From Macropodus opercularis (lineage: Eukaryota; Chordata; Actinopteri; Anabantiformes; Osphronemidae), in contig CM061102.1 in NCBI GenBank assembly GCA_030770545.1, positions 11,087,501 through 11,151,500 on the forward strand: a DNA stretch of 64,000 nt, read 5' to 3'. The notes beneath the pieces were generated by a model. That model was not told the origin of the DNA. It ran no database searches and saw nothing but the letters and a program-made list of their open reading frames with translations. Shown piece after piece: positions 13,451 to 26,671 of this stretch. The first letter of the stretch is position 1. Every line of letters starts with the position of its first letter. The position numbers and the translations under genes are program-made.

Positions 13451-16400
13451 GCTCTGTACACACACGACTGTGTCTGCCTGCGCGGACATGCTCACCGAGC
13501 TCCATCAGACGTGTGTCCCAGTAACAGTGGCAACCTATAGCCTGGAGTCAAGTCATCTATCCAACGGCATGCCTGAATGATATTAGCTAAATTAATACGT
13601 AATGAGGCGTAGCCATGTAGTTGTAGTCTTTTACAAAGCTCGCGCGTTTGATTTAAATTGAATAACATTCAAACACAGTGCGGCTGCTTTCAGCCCAGTT
13701 TGACCACGGCCCTTATTTCTTCTCTATACGTGCCTCCTGTAGCGAAGCACAGGCAGCCTGCTGATATAGCACTACTGGATGCATCACAGACAGAATTCAG
13801 CTAACTTTTATTGGCTGGGTGTCTACCCCAACCTGGGCCCTGTAATGAGTATTGCAGTGGTGCCTCCTCACTAAAAAAAAAACAAAAAATCAGCCAGTTG
13901 GAGGTTAAAAAAACACTTTCTTTGGCTCGGGAAGTGTGGTGTAGTTGGCAATCATATCGCATGTTCAGTCCCCGGTGGGTGATGTGTCTACGCATCCTTC
14001 ACCAGGTGTAATTAACCTGAATTCTTTGTGGTGTGTAGGTAAGGCTGCAATTACTGCAGCTTACTGTGAGATGTTTCTGCTGCTCCTGCAGTTATCTGAC
14101 AAGCAATTCAGGTGCTGAATAAGAGCCGCTGTTACCGTAAGGATACTGTAGCTTTGGAGGCTTTTCTCCTTTTACATAAACTGGTTTCCTGCACAACTGT
14201 GATGAATGATTCATCTTCATTTATTTTTCATCTGCTTCCTATGATTCTATGTATATTTTAAAATTCTTGAATAAACCAAATGACTGTTGAGGTTATTTTG
14301 GCTACATTATCAGGCCAATGCCTGTAAAAATACTGTGCCATTAATTTACATTACACACGACTTTACATTATGTTGAGATTTCTAAATTGAATCAGTTGAT
14401 TTGAATTGATCAGGAAGGTGATGATTCTACTTTGTTTAATATTGATATATATTATGTTAAGAGTTGGTTCCAATATTTTGGCTGCCATATTTACAATGAA
14501 TGAGAAAGGCCAAAACGTTAAAAAAGCCTCTTAATGCAACACAGCACACTGAAGATCCAAGAACATATCATTCCCTACTTCTAATGACACATAATAGATA
14601 CTCAAAGTACTGTTTGACTGCAGGTGCTTAGCCAGAATTGAACTGTAGCCCATTGGTTCAGGTTCTGCTAAATGTCAGGAAGCAGCACTTGCATCATACT
14701 GTATGTTGTTATTTAGGTGGTTTATGTCAGAAGCGTCTGTTTACAGTTCAGTTGTTAAGTTTCTGCAGCCGTAGCACTAGTACGAACAGTGAGATGGGTG
14801 TGTGCATGAAGAGAAGGGATGAGTTCACACAATGGGGAGTGAGTCCGACTTGTTATTAGATATTGATGCAGCACATAATGGAGACGCCACAGGGCCAAGT
14901 CATCATTACATGTAACAGTCAATTAGGCTTTAAATTGTTACAAACCTGTGAGCGCGGCACAGCCTCTGACGTTATCGGTTGTCTGTTTCAAAGTAAACTC
15001 ACAGGTGTCATCTGGAAAAACTCAGTATTTTAACTTAAAATAAATACATTTCTGTTTTGTTTTAAAATTTAATGGCAAGACGCATAATAGTAACGAGAAC
15101 AAATGGGTTTACAAGCAAAAATTTACATGAGTATAAATGCAAAATAGGTGGAGATGCATGAAGACTTGCTTAATGTTGCAGTGTTCCTTGGATGTCTCTG
15201 TATATGTATTTCCCTGAAAGTAGTTAAAAAACTACTAAGGTGTTGAAAGAATTAGTTAATCTTATGAATAACTTTGAAACTTATTGGAAATTAACCTGTT
15301 TAGCTTAGCATTTAGCTCTTTTTCATTGCAATTCTGAAGAACGTCTACATGCCTGACTGGACTAATTTCAGCCATTTAGGCAGTAATTAGATCATTTGCA
15401 TAAGATGACTGCAGATGCCAAGTTAGTTATGAACAAAAGAACATTTCTGCATCTGCACCACAGCACGGTGTCCATCAGCGGAAGGAGAAGATGTGCAGCC
15501 GCTACTGTAAGCGCTACAAATATAGTTAAGAAACTCTACTTGTATTACGCTTTTCAACCTAGAACAGGATAAAGTGCTTTACTTTCAGCAGTGCCCACAC
15601 TTAATGAGATGAAACTACATCACTAGCCTGCTCATCTGGAGGAGCTTAGAGCTTAGTCCACTATCTTGTACAAAGATAATACAGCATGCGAACAGAAGGA
15701 GCTGGAGCAAAAAAAAAAAAGATCCCATAACGTCCAACCTGCTGTATTAACCTACAATACCTGCCAGCGCGGATGGGGTCAGCTGATCAATGGGCAAAGC
15801 CAATCGATCAGCAAATACAAACTAATTATAGCAAAGTGCACCAGATGACTGCTGGGTACGTCAAAAATGATTCTGTAAAACCAGAGACATGTAGAAAACA
15901 GTCAGCAGGAGGCCATTTTAGAGTCACAATCCCTACTAGCACCAAAGACCACGGTGTCGTCGACACAGAAATGAATACTGTAGACCGCATGGTGCTGAAA
16001 CACATCTCCCCCACAGAGGACTGAAATGAGTCGCTGGGTCTCTCAGAGCCTCCACTGCTGTAAGCGCAGAGCCAACTCCTGAGAAACATCGACTTTAAGA
16101 AACAAAAACACTCGAATACCTGCAGCCCATCATCCTTCAGTGTCTTTATGAGTGAGAAGTCAACAGGCGCTGTTAAGTTGTGTAGTAATAACAAGTTACG
16201 TCAGGAGACTGGGATGTAAAATGAACAATTCAATAACCCAACGACTGTAGGAAGTGTTAGTATGAGTCAAAACATAAGTACAAATTTGATATATTGCAAT
16301 TGTCTTACAATGGTACAAATTATAATAAAGGTCTTGAAAAGCCTTTGTGAGCTTCAGATGTAGAGCACAGTGATGTATTGTCGTCCTCATAAAATGCTGA

Positions 16401-17477
16401 GCACACTGAAATAAACGAGATTATTTTCTTTTTCTCCCTTGTCTTTATGTCTAGTTAAAAAGCATCGAGGTTTCAGAAGTCAGCCATATCATATTCATTT
16501 GACTTTCACTCACAATGCACTTCAACATGGCACTGACAACAGGACGTCCTCATCATTTTGCATTAAATATTAATAAAAAGTCAACCCTGCCATCACCCCT
16601 TTCAATAAAACAATTCATCGCTCTTTTCTATTCTTCTAACCTCATAGTTTGCTTTTCTTTAAGTAAGTGATCAGCCTTAGAGGAGATACATAATCATTTG
16701 AATCAACATAATTAGTGTTATATTCCTGCACTTAGAGAGTCTTGAATTATATTACATGTCTGCAAACAACAACTTAGAGACATTAGGTGGAGACTAGGTG
16801 ATGCTAAAATAAACTCCAGCGCAACCTGCAACGTGAAAAGACCATTTTCCACCTTGAAACACAAATGGTTTACTTCAACCATGAATAGGAATTTTTTGAA
16901 AATAGTTTTGGAAATAATCTAAATGTTCTACTTGGATATATTTGTAGACTGTTAGATATTCAACCTTTGATGTCTGCTACTGTACAAGCTCACAACCAAA
17001 CGGAAAACTAAAGCAAAAGAAAACTGTTGCTGAGATTATTAAAATAAACAAACAAAAACACGCCAGTTCATGAGACTGTAGCAAATCATATTAGTTCTCA
17101 CGTGCTGCTCTTAACTAAGTACGTGAAAAAGGAAACACATGATGTTTATCTTATGCTAATGCTTCCTTAAAATAAATTAGACCTTGTTCAGTAAGTCATT
17201 GCTCCAAGACGGTGTGTGGCCTGGACTACTGTACGTGGGGTTGACGCTTTCACAATGTCAGTTTCCTGTTTGGTGTTTTCATCTTGTTTACAAAATGTCA
17301 TGAACGTTTCCCAAAAGGTCAAAGTGATCCAAAAAAAAGAAATAGTGATTTATTTCAAAGTCAAGGACTCACATTTGACTTGATCTTGGATTTGGAATTT
17401 TAAACTTGCCATTTAATATGTGTCTGCCTCCAGAAGATTTGGGTCAGACTCATCAAACGCAATAAGCAGCGCTCTAA

Positions 17478-17481
<4 letters not shown>
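13451..17481. other. Non-coding stretch without recognised gene
   Basis: AT-rich sequence with only short, unsupported open frames (at most 122 codons). Apart from the SINE-like relic at about 13.93-14.01 kb and a poly-A run near 15710-15720, no repeat family, RNA gene or exon was recognised. Confidence 0.6.
13925..14008 (+). mobile_element. Degraded tRNA-derived SINE-like relic
   Basis: The stretch has the layout of a tRNA-derived SINE head. GTGTGGTGTAGTTGGCAA resembles a polymerase III A-box region, and about 20 nt later comes the B-box-like GTTCAGTCCCCGG. The sequence after it (near TGTGTCTACGCATCCTT) recalls the segment that follows the B box in a very common fish repeat. It is too diverged to fold as a tRNA. 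The assignment rests on memory of the family and is tentative. Confidence 0.35.

Positions 17482-17514
<33 letters not shown>
17482..17514. repeat. (GA)n microsatellite
   Basis: About 33 bases of uninterrupted GA dinucleotide on the plus strand, followed by TGTGAA. Likely polymorphic, with no gene context. Confidence 0.95.
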
Positions 17515-17516
<2 letters not shown>

Positions 17517-20500
17517 TGAAAGCGCACAGCTGTATGCAGCTGTTCCTGTCGGAGGAGGGTGAAGGACCTGCCACTTGCTGAAAAGCCTCTTCAGTCTCTT
17601 CCAGAGGAATATCAGCTGGGATCAGACTCAGCTTAAACTATGTACGATCATTTGTATTTACTGTGGCCATGCACATTATGATTTTGAACTATAAGACTAG
17701 CATTATTACAAATGATTACATTTTGGAAATTTTGTCTTGTAACTATGCAGTAAAAACACAACTGGATGCTTTTTGAGGATCCCTAGAGCACGTGACACGT
17801 GACTCTGATTAAGTATCCAAAGGAAAACATTGCCATTCAATGACAAATCAAATATGTTTTACACCATCTGTAACTGTGCACCTTTGTGGCTGACCAGTCG
17901 TTAAAGTGTCTGTGGGCCAGAGCACTTTCCTAATGGACCTTAATGGGTTTTATGGCATACTACAGGCTTCTGATGGGTAGAGTGTCTGATGAGGATGCGG
18001 CTCTGTGGGACTCCTGGGCCCTGTCTTGGTTCCTAATGTGACCTGAAGAGCAGAATACGCAACGTATCGCAGTTTCTCTGAATCAGAGGTTAATACCTAG
18101 ACTTAAAGAAAAGTGGAGAAATGTAAGGGGTGAAACCTGGGAAATGTGGAGTTATGAGAGGATGTGTAGTGAAAGTGTTGAGCCAAAAAACACGAGAAGA
18201 GAAGCCCAGCAGCTAAAGCAATGGGAGAAAAAAAATACCGTGGCATATTATTGAGGGACACTTTGGTGCTAAGCTGCTTATTGATAAAAGCACTAATCTG
18301 CCTGGCAGAAGGTAAGGAGGATAGGATGTGTGGTGATATAATATCTAAGCTAAAGGCACTGCCATCAGGGAGCTGAGCCTCCACACAGCTTTACCTAAAG
18401 GACTTACTCGTTTTATTTTATTTTTTTTAACCTAATAGATGGAATCTGACCACGGGCCACTCTCAGGGAGCACAAAATTTGAAAAAAGATCAACATGAGC
18501 GAGTGACATGTTATCAGACTTGATCGATACAGGGACACCGTCAGGACAGGCTGGCATTTTAAAAAGACCTCAAAAAGTTCAGATGCAACTACTATTCATC
18601 AGTGAGACTTTTGTCACATCTCCTTTTTCCCTTAAATCAATAAAACTCCACGTTATTAATGCATAATTATCACATTAAAGGCGACATAAAACAGTATTCA
18701 GCTGTTTTAGGCTGGGGATCTGCACCACACCCTGTGTTGCACCCGTCGTGGCGAACGCTGCCAATAAAACCTGGTTAAAACTACGACAAACTGGAAGTAA
18801 CACGTTTTACAAGCTGTTGTTATTTGAATCCTCCACAATCAACAGCATTCCTCTATTCTCTGTGATCACACGTCACGCAACAGCAAGAATATAAGAAACT
18901 CTATACTTACTGAGAGGTTTATTACCCTCTGCTGGGTGTTTTATTATATTATCTTCCTACCTACCAGCTGCTATCAATCTAGATTTCCAACTCTGATCAT
19001 TTAGTCTAAACGTGAAGTGGAAACGAAATCAATCCCCATCTCTTAGCTAATTGAAGTCATTTGCCTGTTTTCATTAAAAGCTTTTTGATCAGGGAATAAT
19101 CAACCATCTCTATTACCAGAGCAAGTGACCAGCTCTGTTCAGAATATGTGTACAAAGTCATTCTAATTAATTATTTCATTATTGAGCAAAATCTAATTAG
19201 AGGAACATTTATAAGACCGAAATAAGAATAAAAATACTTGAAAGAGCCCAAGCCTATAAAAATGCTCCTAGTTTTACTCTTACTCTGCTCCTACTGTGTT
19301 TTCATAATCGTCATTTTAATTTTAGCAATTTGTAACATGTCCATTATTTGGATACATTGTGAGCAGAAGCCCAAGTTATAGCTCGGCCCACTGCAGCCAG
19401 CTGCTCACTCAAAGTGCTGAAAACGTAAATCTAGGTGTGTCCAACTTCTTTACATCGTGATCCATGGATTCTTAAGTTCATTTTTAATCTTCCCTCCTCG
19501 TCTACCTGGAACTTGCCAAGAAACCTGGCACCGCTATTAGTCTGCTGGTGTGAAGCCAGAAATCTGCATACTAATGAGCGTCACATATATCAAATGGGAT
19601 CTGACTTGTAACGGACTGAAAAAGACTGTGTCCCTCCAAGTTTTGACAGTTGACTCCCTTCTGAATAATTAAGATGTATCCTGATATTTAGACACTCTCG
19701 GCTTTAAGTGAACATGAAACAAGACAGCATCAGAGGCGTGTGCAGAGGGTGCCAGGAAACTGTAAATGTGCTGAGTATAGCAGCCGCTCTGTGAATGCAG
19801 CGTTTCCGCATAAGCCTTGATTATTGAGCTGTGCCATCTTTTATTCTGTGCAGAGTCAGATCACACAGCTGACATCCATCTCTTTCTACTGTATCTCAAG
19901 GTAACACTCACACTCTCTACCCTACCCTGTACTTTAGTGGATGACTAGGGTGTTATATGAATATTTTTGGCCTCTGTCTCCACCTGCCTAGTACAGTTTT
20001 TAATAGGAAAGCGAGGGCACATGAGAAAGATATGAAGAGGTGGAGCACGAAGCACTTACACGCCAGACCGGTACGAATAAAGTAAAGCACATCAGTTTGT
20101 TGGAATATTATCCTTTTTTGTTTTTATTTTAGTTTTGGCCATTGGCTCTGGTTTTGGCTTCCTTCTTGTTTACAGTTTATAACAGTTCATTGGATATCAC
20201 CGAGCTCTCGATCCGAAAACATCCATCCTTCCTGTCCAGCGGGTGCTGGCGCGTTCTCAGAAAAGCTGTACGTTACATCTCGATTTTGGACGAGAGACGT
20301 TCACGCAGCTCATCAAGGTGGTTTTCGTCGATGAGCTTAATGCCTACGAGGATTTCTGGCTGCCTGCGATGCAGCTGCACACGTTCGGTTGCCAGAGACG
20401 TAGCAGCAGCAGCAACAGGCCGGTGAAGGACAAACATTCTGATTCTAAGGCAGCGCGGAAAAATGTTAAACAGGAAATAGCAGACATGTTTTGAACAGAG

Positions 20501-22296
20501 CACAAGTTGCGTGTTGTTGAGTGGGACTTAACAACTGAACTAATGAGAAAACGGAGACAGTGTGGAATAAAAGAAACCAAATTCATACTCTCTAGTCTAT
20601 ACAGTGTATTCAGCTTAGTCTATGGATTTTGTTTTTCTACATTGCATATGGGAAGAAAATATTTTGAAAGCACTTACTGCATATACTGAAGCTTTATTAT
20701 CAGTAAAACATTTTTATTTATTTATTTTGCACAGCCTATTTCAGTGTGTACAAAAGCCCAAATCATTTCAGGATGTGTGAAGAATATTTTATTATGCTTT
20801 AATTTAATTATTGTCCCAAGGGGAAGTTGCCAGTTCAGTCGTCATGTTCAGCCATCCTAAACAAAATGAAATTAGAAGCACGCGGTATTTAAAGGCAATG
20901 CTTCAGCAGAAAATAATGGAAAGGCTCTGGAGTCGTTGGCTTCATTTGCGAAATGAAAGGATAGTAAGTCTGGGTGGGAGAAGATCAAACACTATTAATC
21001 CAGAAGACCCAAGTAAGTCAACGGTGCAACGGACAGCATTTATTACGCTCTGCTTTATGACAGACAACTCGTAGATGACGCTCAGCAATAAGTCCTTTGT
21101 GGTGCTGACAACCTCAGTGCATTAAATTCCGCTTTGTCTTCCAGTATATGACTTATAACTGAACCTACGCAACCACCTTTATTGCCTCGCATTTTGTTTT
21201 GAAAGCTGCGCGTAGCATCGTTCCTGACAGGCGGTCTAGCGTCACGTTGCCTGCCGCATCATCCCTCTCTTTCCTCTCCAGCTTTGGACAGACACCGTGG
21301 ACCAGCTGACCCAGTCGGCTGTCAACCCAGCTACTCCCCACTAGCAATTACTCCCAGTATTGCTCGTTGCTCGTTGCTCACTGCCACGTTGCAATATCTT
21401 TGTGCTTTAGCATTTCAGCCGTTCTTGTTGTTACATGTTTGTCTATAACAGCACCTGCCCTGAGAAACAAGTGCACACTGTTGTTTGCTATTCTCTTGTT
21501 ATGTGTCTTCCTCCATAGTGCAAGATTTCCAATTAAAGTTTACTCAACCCTATGAAAGCTCCCTCCTGAGGATCCACTCCTATCGTCTTTATGACTGAAT
21601 GGATCAAAGTACCAAACATTCATTAGTGCTTTCTGCTCATAAGACGGCTTCTTAGTGTTCGTTTTATGTCAGAAGTGCCTGAAACTGTCAGGGTGGTGTT
21701 TAAAATTTCAGTAGTGTACTGTATATAGTGTATACTAATTTGAAACCACGTGCTCAAGTGCATGAATTGATTCTACAATATTTCGATGCTCCTAACTAAT
21801 TTAGTGCATAGAGATTTTTGCTTTATGCTATTAGTAGGCCAAGAAATCTGGAGTCAGATGTAGAGAAGTACTGTGTACTGGAAAATAGTGGGTGTTGTCT
21901 GGCGAGTTCAATTATGTAAGTGCACTAGCAGCATTTCTCATGGGTGATATGTTGTAATTATACAAAATTCATGAAGCCTAGGTGTTCCATCATAGGTTAG
22001 AAGGTCGCTGCTGTCTCCTGAAGTAGGTTTGGCATCACACTAGCGTTGTAAAGATGTGAAATAGCAGCAGCATCGCTAACTACACAATATACAGTATCTT
22101 TGGTTTAATGCAGAGCCAACGCAGACTACTGAATTATGCTTTTATGTTCTGAAACAGTAAGCAAAATGTGCATGCATTTACAGGCAGGGTGAATTATTCC
22201 TGCATCTACAAGGCCTTCAATGCCTTTTACCTTACTTTCCTTAGAGCCTTCTTTGTCTGGGTAATCAGCCAGGGCAAATATGTGGTGTGCAAAGAG

Positions 22297-22298
<2 letters not shown>
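17515..22298. other. Non-coding stretch with one GC-richer patch
   Basis: Mostly AT-rich sequence without recognisable genes. Near 19020-19210 there are clustered TAATTA/ATTAAT homeodomain-type motifs. At 20140-20500 the base composition is more even and open frames occur on both strands (up to 94 codons), containing a short CAG/CTG-type run near 20400, but no family is recognised. A similar even-composition patch lies at 21180-21380 and carries a small TTGCTCG tandem. Confidence 0.55.
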
Positions 22299-22353
<55 letters not shown>

Positions 22354-22362
22354 TGCGTGTGT
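22299..22362. repeat. Compound (TG)n-(CGTG)n microsatellite
   Basis: About 18 TG dinucleotides followed by about five GCGT/CGTG units. Alternating purine-pyrimidine sequence with CG steps is prone to left-handed Z-DNA. It is probably polymorphic. The Val-Cys and Thr-His runs in the overlapping open frames are simple repeat translation. Confidence 0.95.
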
Positions 22363-25300
22363 TGATGTCTCTGTGTGCTATGCCTGTTTGAAAAATACTG
22401 GAAGGCAGATTGGAAACCAAGATAGGAAAAGATAGGAAAAATAACCTGGCTGAACTCCTTGCTTTCCCAACTATTCACTGAAATGAAGACGCTATATTTC
22501 CACTGATTTCTAGGTTTCACTGGTCTTGAGTAGAAAAATGAAAGAATAATGTGTCCGTTTTGTAGATCAAGTGCAAATTTTTGCCTCCGGCCTCATCTGT
22601 AATACACCTCTGCTGAGTTCAAATAGCAGTATTGGGCTAAATTGGGCTAATCCCGGCTCAAAGGGATGCCTAAAGTTCACAAAGTGTGGGCCCTGCTTAA
22701 CAAAGAAGCAGGTTAATTAAGACTCACACTGACTCACTCTATCCCCTTTTCCTCCTCTGTTAGGAAAATCCCTTGAATTGTCTTTAGGTAACTGCAAACG
22801 GAAAAAGGAGATGAGCAAGAAGCCCACGGGGGAACGACACTCATCCATTCTGGATAAATAACGCACTTTAATGGTGCAAATGTCCATGAAGCATGAATTT
22901 ACAGCTTTGCAAGCTATCACGATTGCTCCGTACGTAGGATTCTCAGTGTTCATACCACTCACACTGTGTTTTGCTCAAATGCAGAATTGTCATTAAGTGA
23001 AGTGTGAAAAAAGGTGCCGGCTCTTGGACCCAGCAGGGCTAATTATCAGCTTTAATGACTAATGTGAGGTACTGGTTTCTCCGGCAACCATCACGCAATA
23101 TCACACATTCAAAAGGTGACAAGAGGGGAACTTGAACGTCAAAGATACGCGGTGTAAAGGTTCACAGACCCCAGTGTTTGTGACATCAATCTTCCATGAG
23201 GTCTGGGAATATGATTTGAAAAACAATTCCACTGAATGAGTAAATGTGTTTGTATAGTTAATGGACATGTTACAATAATTTAAATTGTACATGTAAAACA
23301 ACATCTGCATTGCAACTCACTTAAAGCTCAATTTCTGAAGAGTAGAAATAAAATCAATGTAATTTTCCACATTAAACTCTCAGAAATAAGGATTTTCAGG
23401 ATGTGCCCATGAATTAAACACAGCCTGAACTGCAGAAAGCAGAATTACAACCAGAACTAGACTTGATTTCATGTTATTGGCAGCACTGAGGTTCACTTGC
23501 TTGAGCTTCTGCATCTCAAGCGCATTTCACAGCATGGACTTAAACATTTTAACACAAGTAGATGTTATTGTCACAATGATTCAAAGTTATTGTCACACAT
23601 TTCTTTAAAATTTCCACACATCACCAGACTCACCCTGACTCCAAACTAAATTGTGACATACTCAAGAGAATGGTTTAACCTGCCAAGGCCTTGAGGAATA
23701 TTCCCAATATGCCCCCTTTGATTATATTATTATCCATATAAAGCCACAGCCCCATATTGCGCATAGAGCTTACTCAATTGTCTATATCTAATAGAGACAT
23801 ATTTAGGGTTTTATGATGGCACACTTGATCCTGTTTTGTTGCCTGTCAAAAGGTTCCTGAAACAGTGGGAGAAATTGCTCTTTCGCTGGTAAGCTTTTAT
23901 CACAAAAATGTATCTTAACACTTCAAATATTTAATGAGTGTTTGGTTGAATTAAAACGTGTGTCGACAACGGGCCTCCGAGAATCGGACTCCATCCATAT
24001 CAGGCCGATCATCTCACTCCCCAGTTCGCACGGAGGTTTTAGAACAGCTGACGGCAAAAAGCTCTATCCATGATTCTGAATCCCACCCGTTCCACATACA
24101 GCAAGGACAGAGCCTCTGTTTCTTACAACTCTGAATGTATTCATGACATTTATTTGGGGTTTTCTGTTATACAATAGTATTTTTGACACAAGCCTTCTGC
24201 TGTGTTTACAAGCAGTATGGCTACTGCAACATACTACTTCCCAGAAACTGCATTTCAGGAATTCTGTGCCAAAGTAGGTTAATCTAAAGCAATTAGATGA
24301 CTGAAAATTCTCTTCTGAGTCTGGGGGGATGATGAAAATGTTTCTGAATTGATAGCAGTACTATCCTAGCGCAGGAAGCAAAACAAATATGAATTTGCAC
24401 ATATAGCGAGCACATGCTTAATACTCCCATGTAATTAGGACATCTTAAACATCTGTTGGGACTTTGGTGCCTTCAATAAGCCATTCTTGGGTATACACCA
24501 TTAAATAGTCTACGCTGTAGCCTCTGGATATTCATAAGACTAGAATTGATATATATTATTTACTATACATATGTGGATCTATACGGCGAGAAGATCCCCT
24601 GATAAACTAAATCGAAAACTGGTTTGCTGTACATCCACCTTATTCTAAAACAAGTTAACTTGCAAAACATCCTCCATTTCCACACAGGCTGTAACATCAA
24701 ACGAACAAACAAACCTAGACACCTGACCACACTCCCAATGAAAAGCCATTGTTGAGAGTAGCACAGTTAATTAAAGCAGGGGCACCACTCTACATCTGTC
24801 ATATCACTTGGCAGTTGCGTTAATTATATATTTTGGTCAATCTGTTCTTCCTGATGTGAGAGGGGATGCCTTACATGAGACAACATCTGCTGAGGTATGT
24901 CACATGAGCTTCAACATCTGTCCATGTTTTTTCACAGCCTGTCAATCATATCATGTCTCATATGCAGTTATGTTATCATATTGAGAAGCCACAAACACTG
25001 TCAAGTGCTGAGAGCTTACATCTGTGCCACAGTTACAATTAACACTCTTTTACTGAGCTGCAATGATGCACACAAACACAGAGATTGGCACTACAGACAA
25101 ATACCCAGACACACCCTGTGGCTTGCAGTCATTTCCGTCCCTTATGTTGTCCATCAAGGAGACAGTGGTGACTGTTCTCTAAACTGACTCCACCCACAAA
25201 GGCTTGTGATCACCTAAGCTGTCAGCTAGCATCTGCTGAAACTACCAACCAGACAACTGTGAAAGTGGCTCTGAAGATATCGCCACAGAAAATGTGTCAC

Positions 25301-26618
25301 CTACACATGTTGTTCAGAACTCTGTGGCATATTTTCCACTTCTATTTTCGCTCATTTGCATGTTGTAGAGTTTATCTGCAAAGCCTTGGAAAATGTCAAA
25401 CTGTTTTGTACGTATGATACTGTGATGTAACGTGCAGAAGCCTCTCAGAAGTACGTGCCATGTCATGTTGTGGGGAAATCAAATTATACACGTCAATGTA
25501 AAATATCTACACACATAATGATGGTTGTGCTTGTGAGTCGTTCATTATTACAGATATGTATTATTGCTATTTACATAAATATATTTTTACATTACATTTA
25601 GGAATAATGGCCATTTAATGTTTGTTTACCGAACTGCGATGCTGAATGAGAGTCATTTCTTCTTTGTAATATTCCCTCATTAAACAGATGGGATCAAGAC
25701 ATCTGGACATTTTGCTGAACAATACACAATGTTGCACCATTCAAGGATTATGGTAGTCTCCTTTATCCCCCCTCCGTGCACGCACAAACCCCCCAACACA
25801 CATAATTACACATTTATACTTGTCCAAGATGCACATTTGCAGATGACACAGAAACCTAGCGACACACTGGCATTTTTATCCCCAGACTCCACAATTTTCC
25901 TTTTATAATCCATTCCAATCCTAATAAAATTGCGGTTACCATGGCAATTTAAAGCTTGCCAAATGTTGTACAGATAAAAGGAGATAAAGGCATAAGGAGC
26001 AGGGAGATAAGAGCAAGTGACCTGTAGAGATCAGAGCACTAGAGGTTAGGCGCTGCAGAAGAGCAGAAGTAAGTCAGTCGGAAATGGATCTTCACTGCTC
26101 CACTCCTCTCCCAAACTGATACAAAATTAAATTATAGCGACATATCCAAGTTCCTTTTTAGTGCAACATTTAAGATAGAGCTAGTTAACATAACATAACA
26201 AGTTAGGCCCTCCAGGTACATCACCTGAGGAAGAGCAACATGTCACTGTAGTAAAATTAAAGACAGCTCATTTAAACTATAATCTATCCTTCAACTGTAG
26301 TTGAATGAACTGTCAATATATCGATTGCGTTTTTCCAAAGTGAATTAATGTTGCTTATTAGAAAGCTGCAAATGGAAATTATAGGAAGGAATTTTGATTT
26401 TGTTTATGTCACAGGGTTTCACATGGGAGTAGGTGGTTGGTTTCTTCTTAATCTGTTAAGTGATGCATCGTGTGCAGGGAATAAAACAGCAAGTACAAGA
26501 CAGGTGACACAAACAAGTGTCTAATACATTTTAAGGGTCACTTTTTCCAATCTGCACCATCACAAACCTACAGTAATTATTCCAAGTCGATGTTATGTTC
26601 CACTGACAAATCATGACA
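22363..26618. other. pcdh1: Non-coding flank or intron downstream of the pcdh1 large exon
   Basis: On the pcdh1 strand this lies directly 3' of the last recognised exon. It is either the intron leading to the tail exons or, for the short isoform, its 3' UTR and flank. AT-rich, with no coding exon, RNA gene or transposon recognised. An RFX X-box-like element (GTTACC-AT-GGCAAT) sits at 25935-25948. Confidence 0.55.
25935..25948. promoter_or_regulatory. RFX X-box-like motif
   Basis: GTTACC AT GGCAAT matches the imperfect-palindrome X-box pattern GTNRCC-(N)-RGYAAC at all but the last base. RFX factors bind such sites, often in ciliary and neural genes. Binding here is only predicted from the motif. 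Confidence 0.4.
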
Positions 26619-26671
26619 TATTAGTGTAGCTGACAACCTACTGTGGTCGTAGGTTGTCAGCTACATTAATA
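26619..26671. repeat. Strong inverted repeat (hairpin) overlapping the short-isoform stop codon
   Basis: A perfect 17-bp stem, 26625-26641 against 26649-26665, surrounds a 7-nt loop. The stem extends five more pairs (26619-26623 with 26667-26671) past one mismatch that is G-T on the plus strand and C-A on the minus strand. The TAG that would end the read-through form of pcdh1 lies at 26638-26640, inside the loop-proximal arm. It could be a fold-back repeat remnant or an RNA structure near a 3' end. It is not followed by a T-run on the minus strand, and eukaryotic Pol II does not use such terminators. Confidence 0.85.

Noticed and set aside
13925..14008. A functional tRNA gene
   Set aside because: A-box and B-box-like elements are present but no cloverleaf stems can be formed, so it is listed only as a SINE-like relic.
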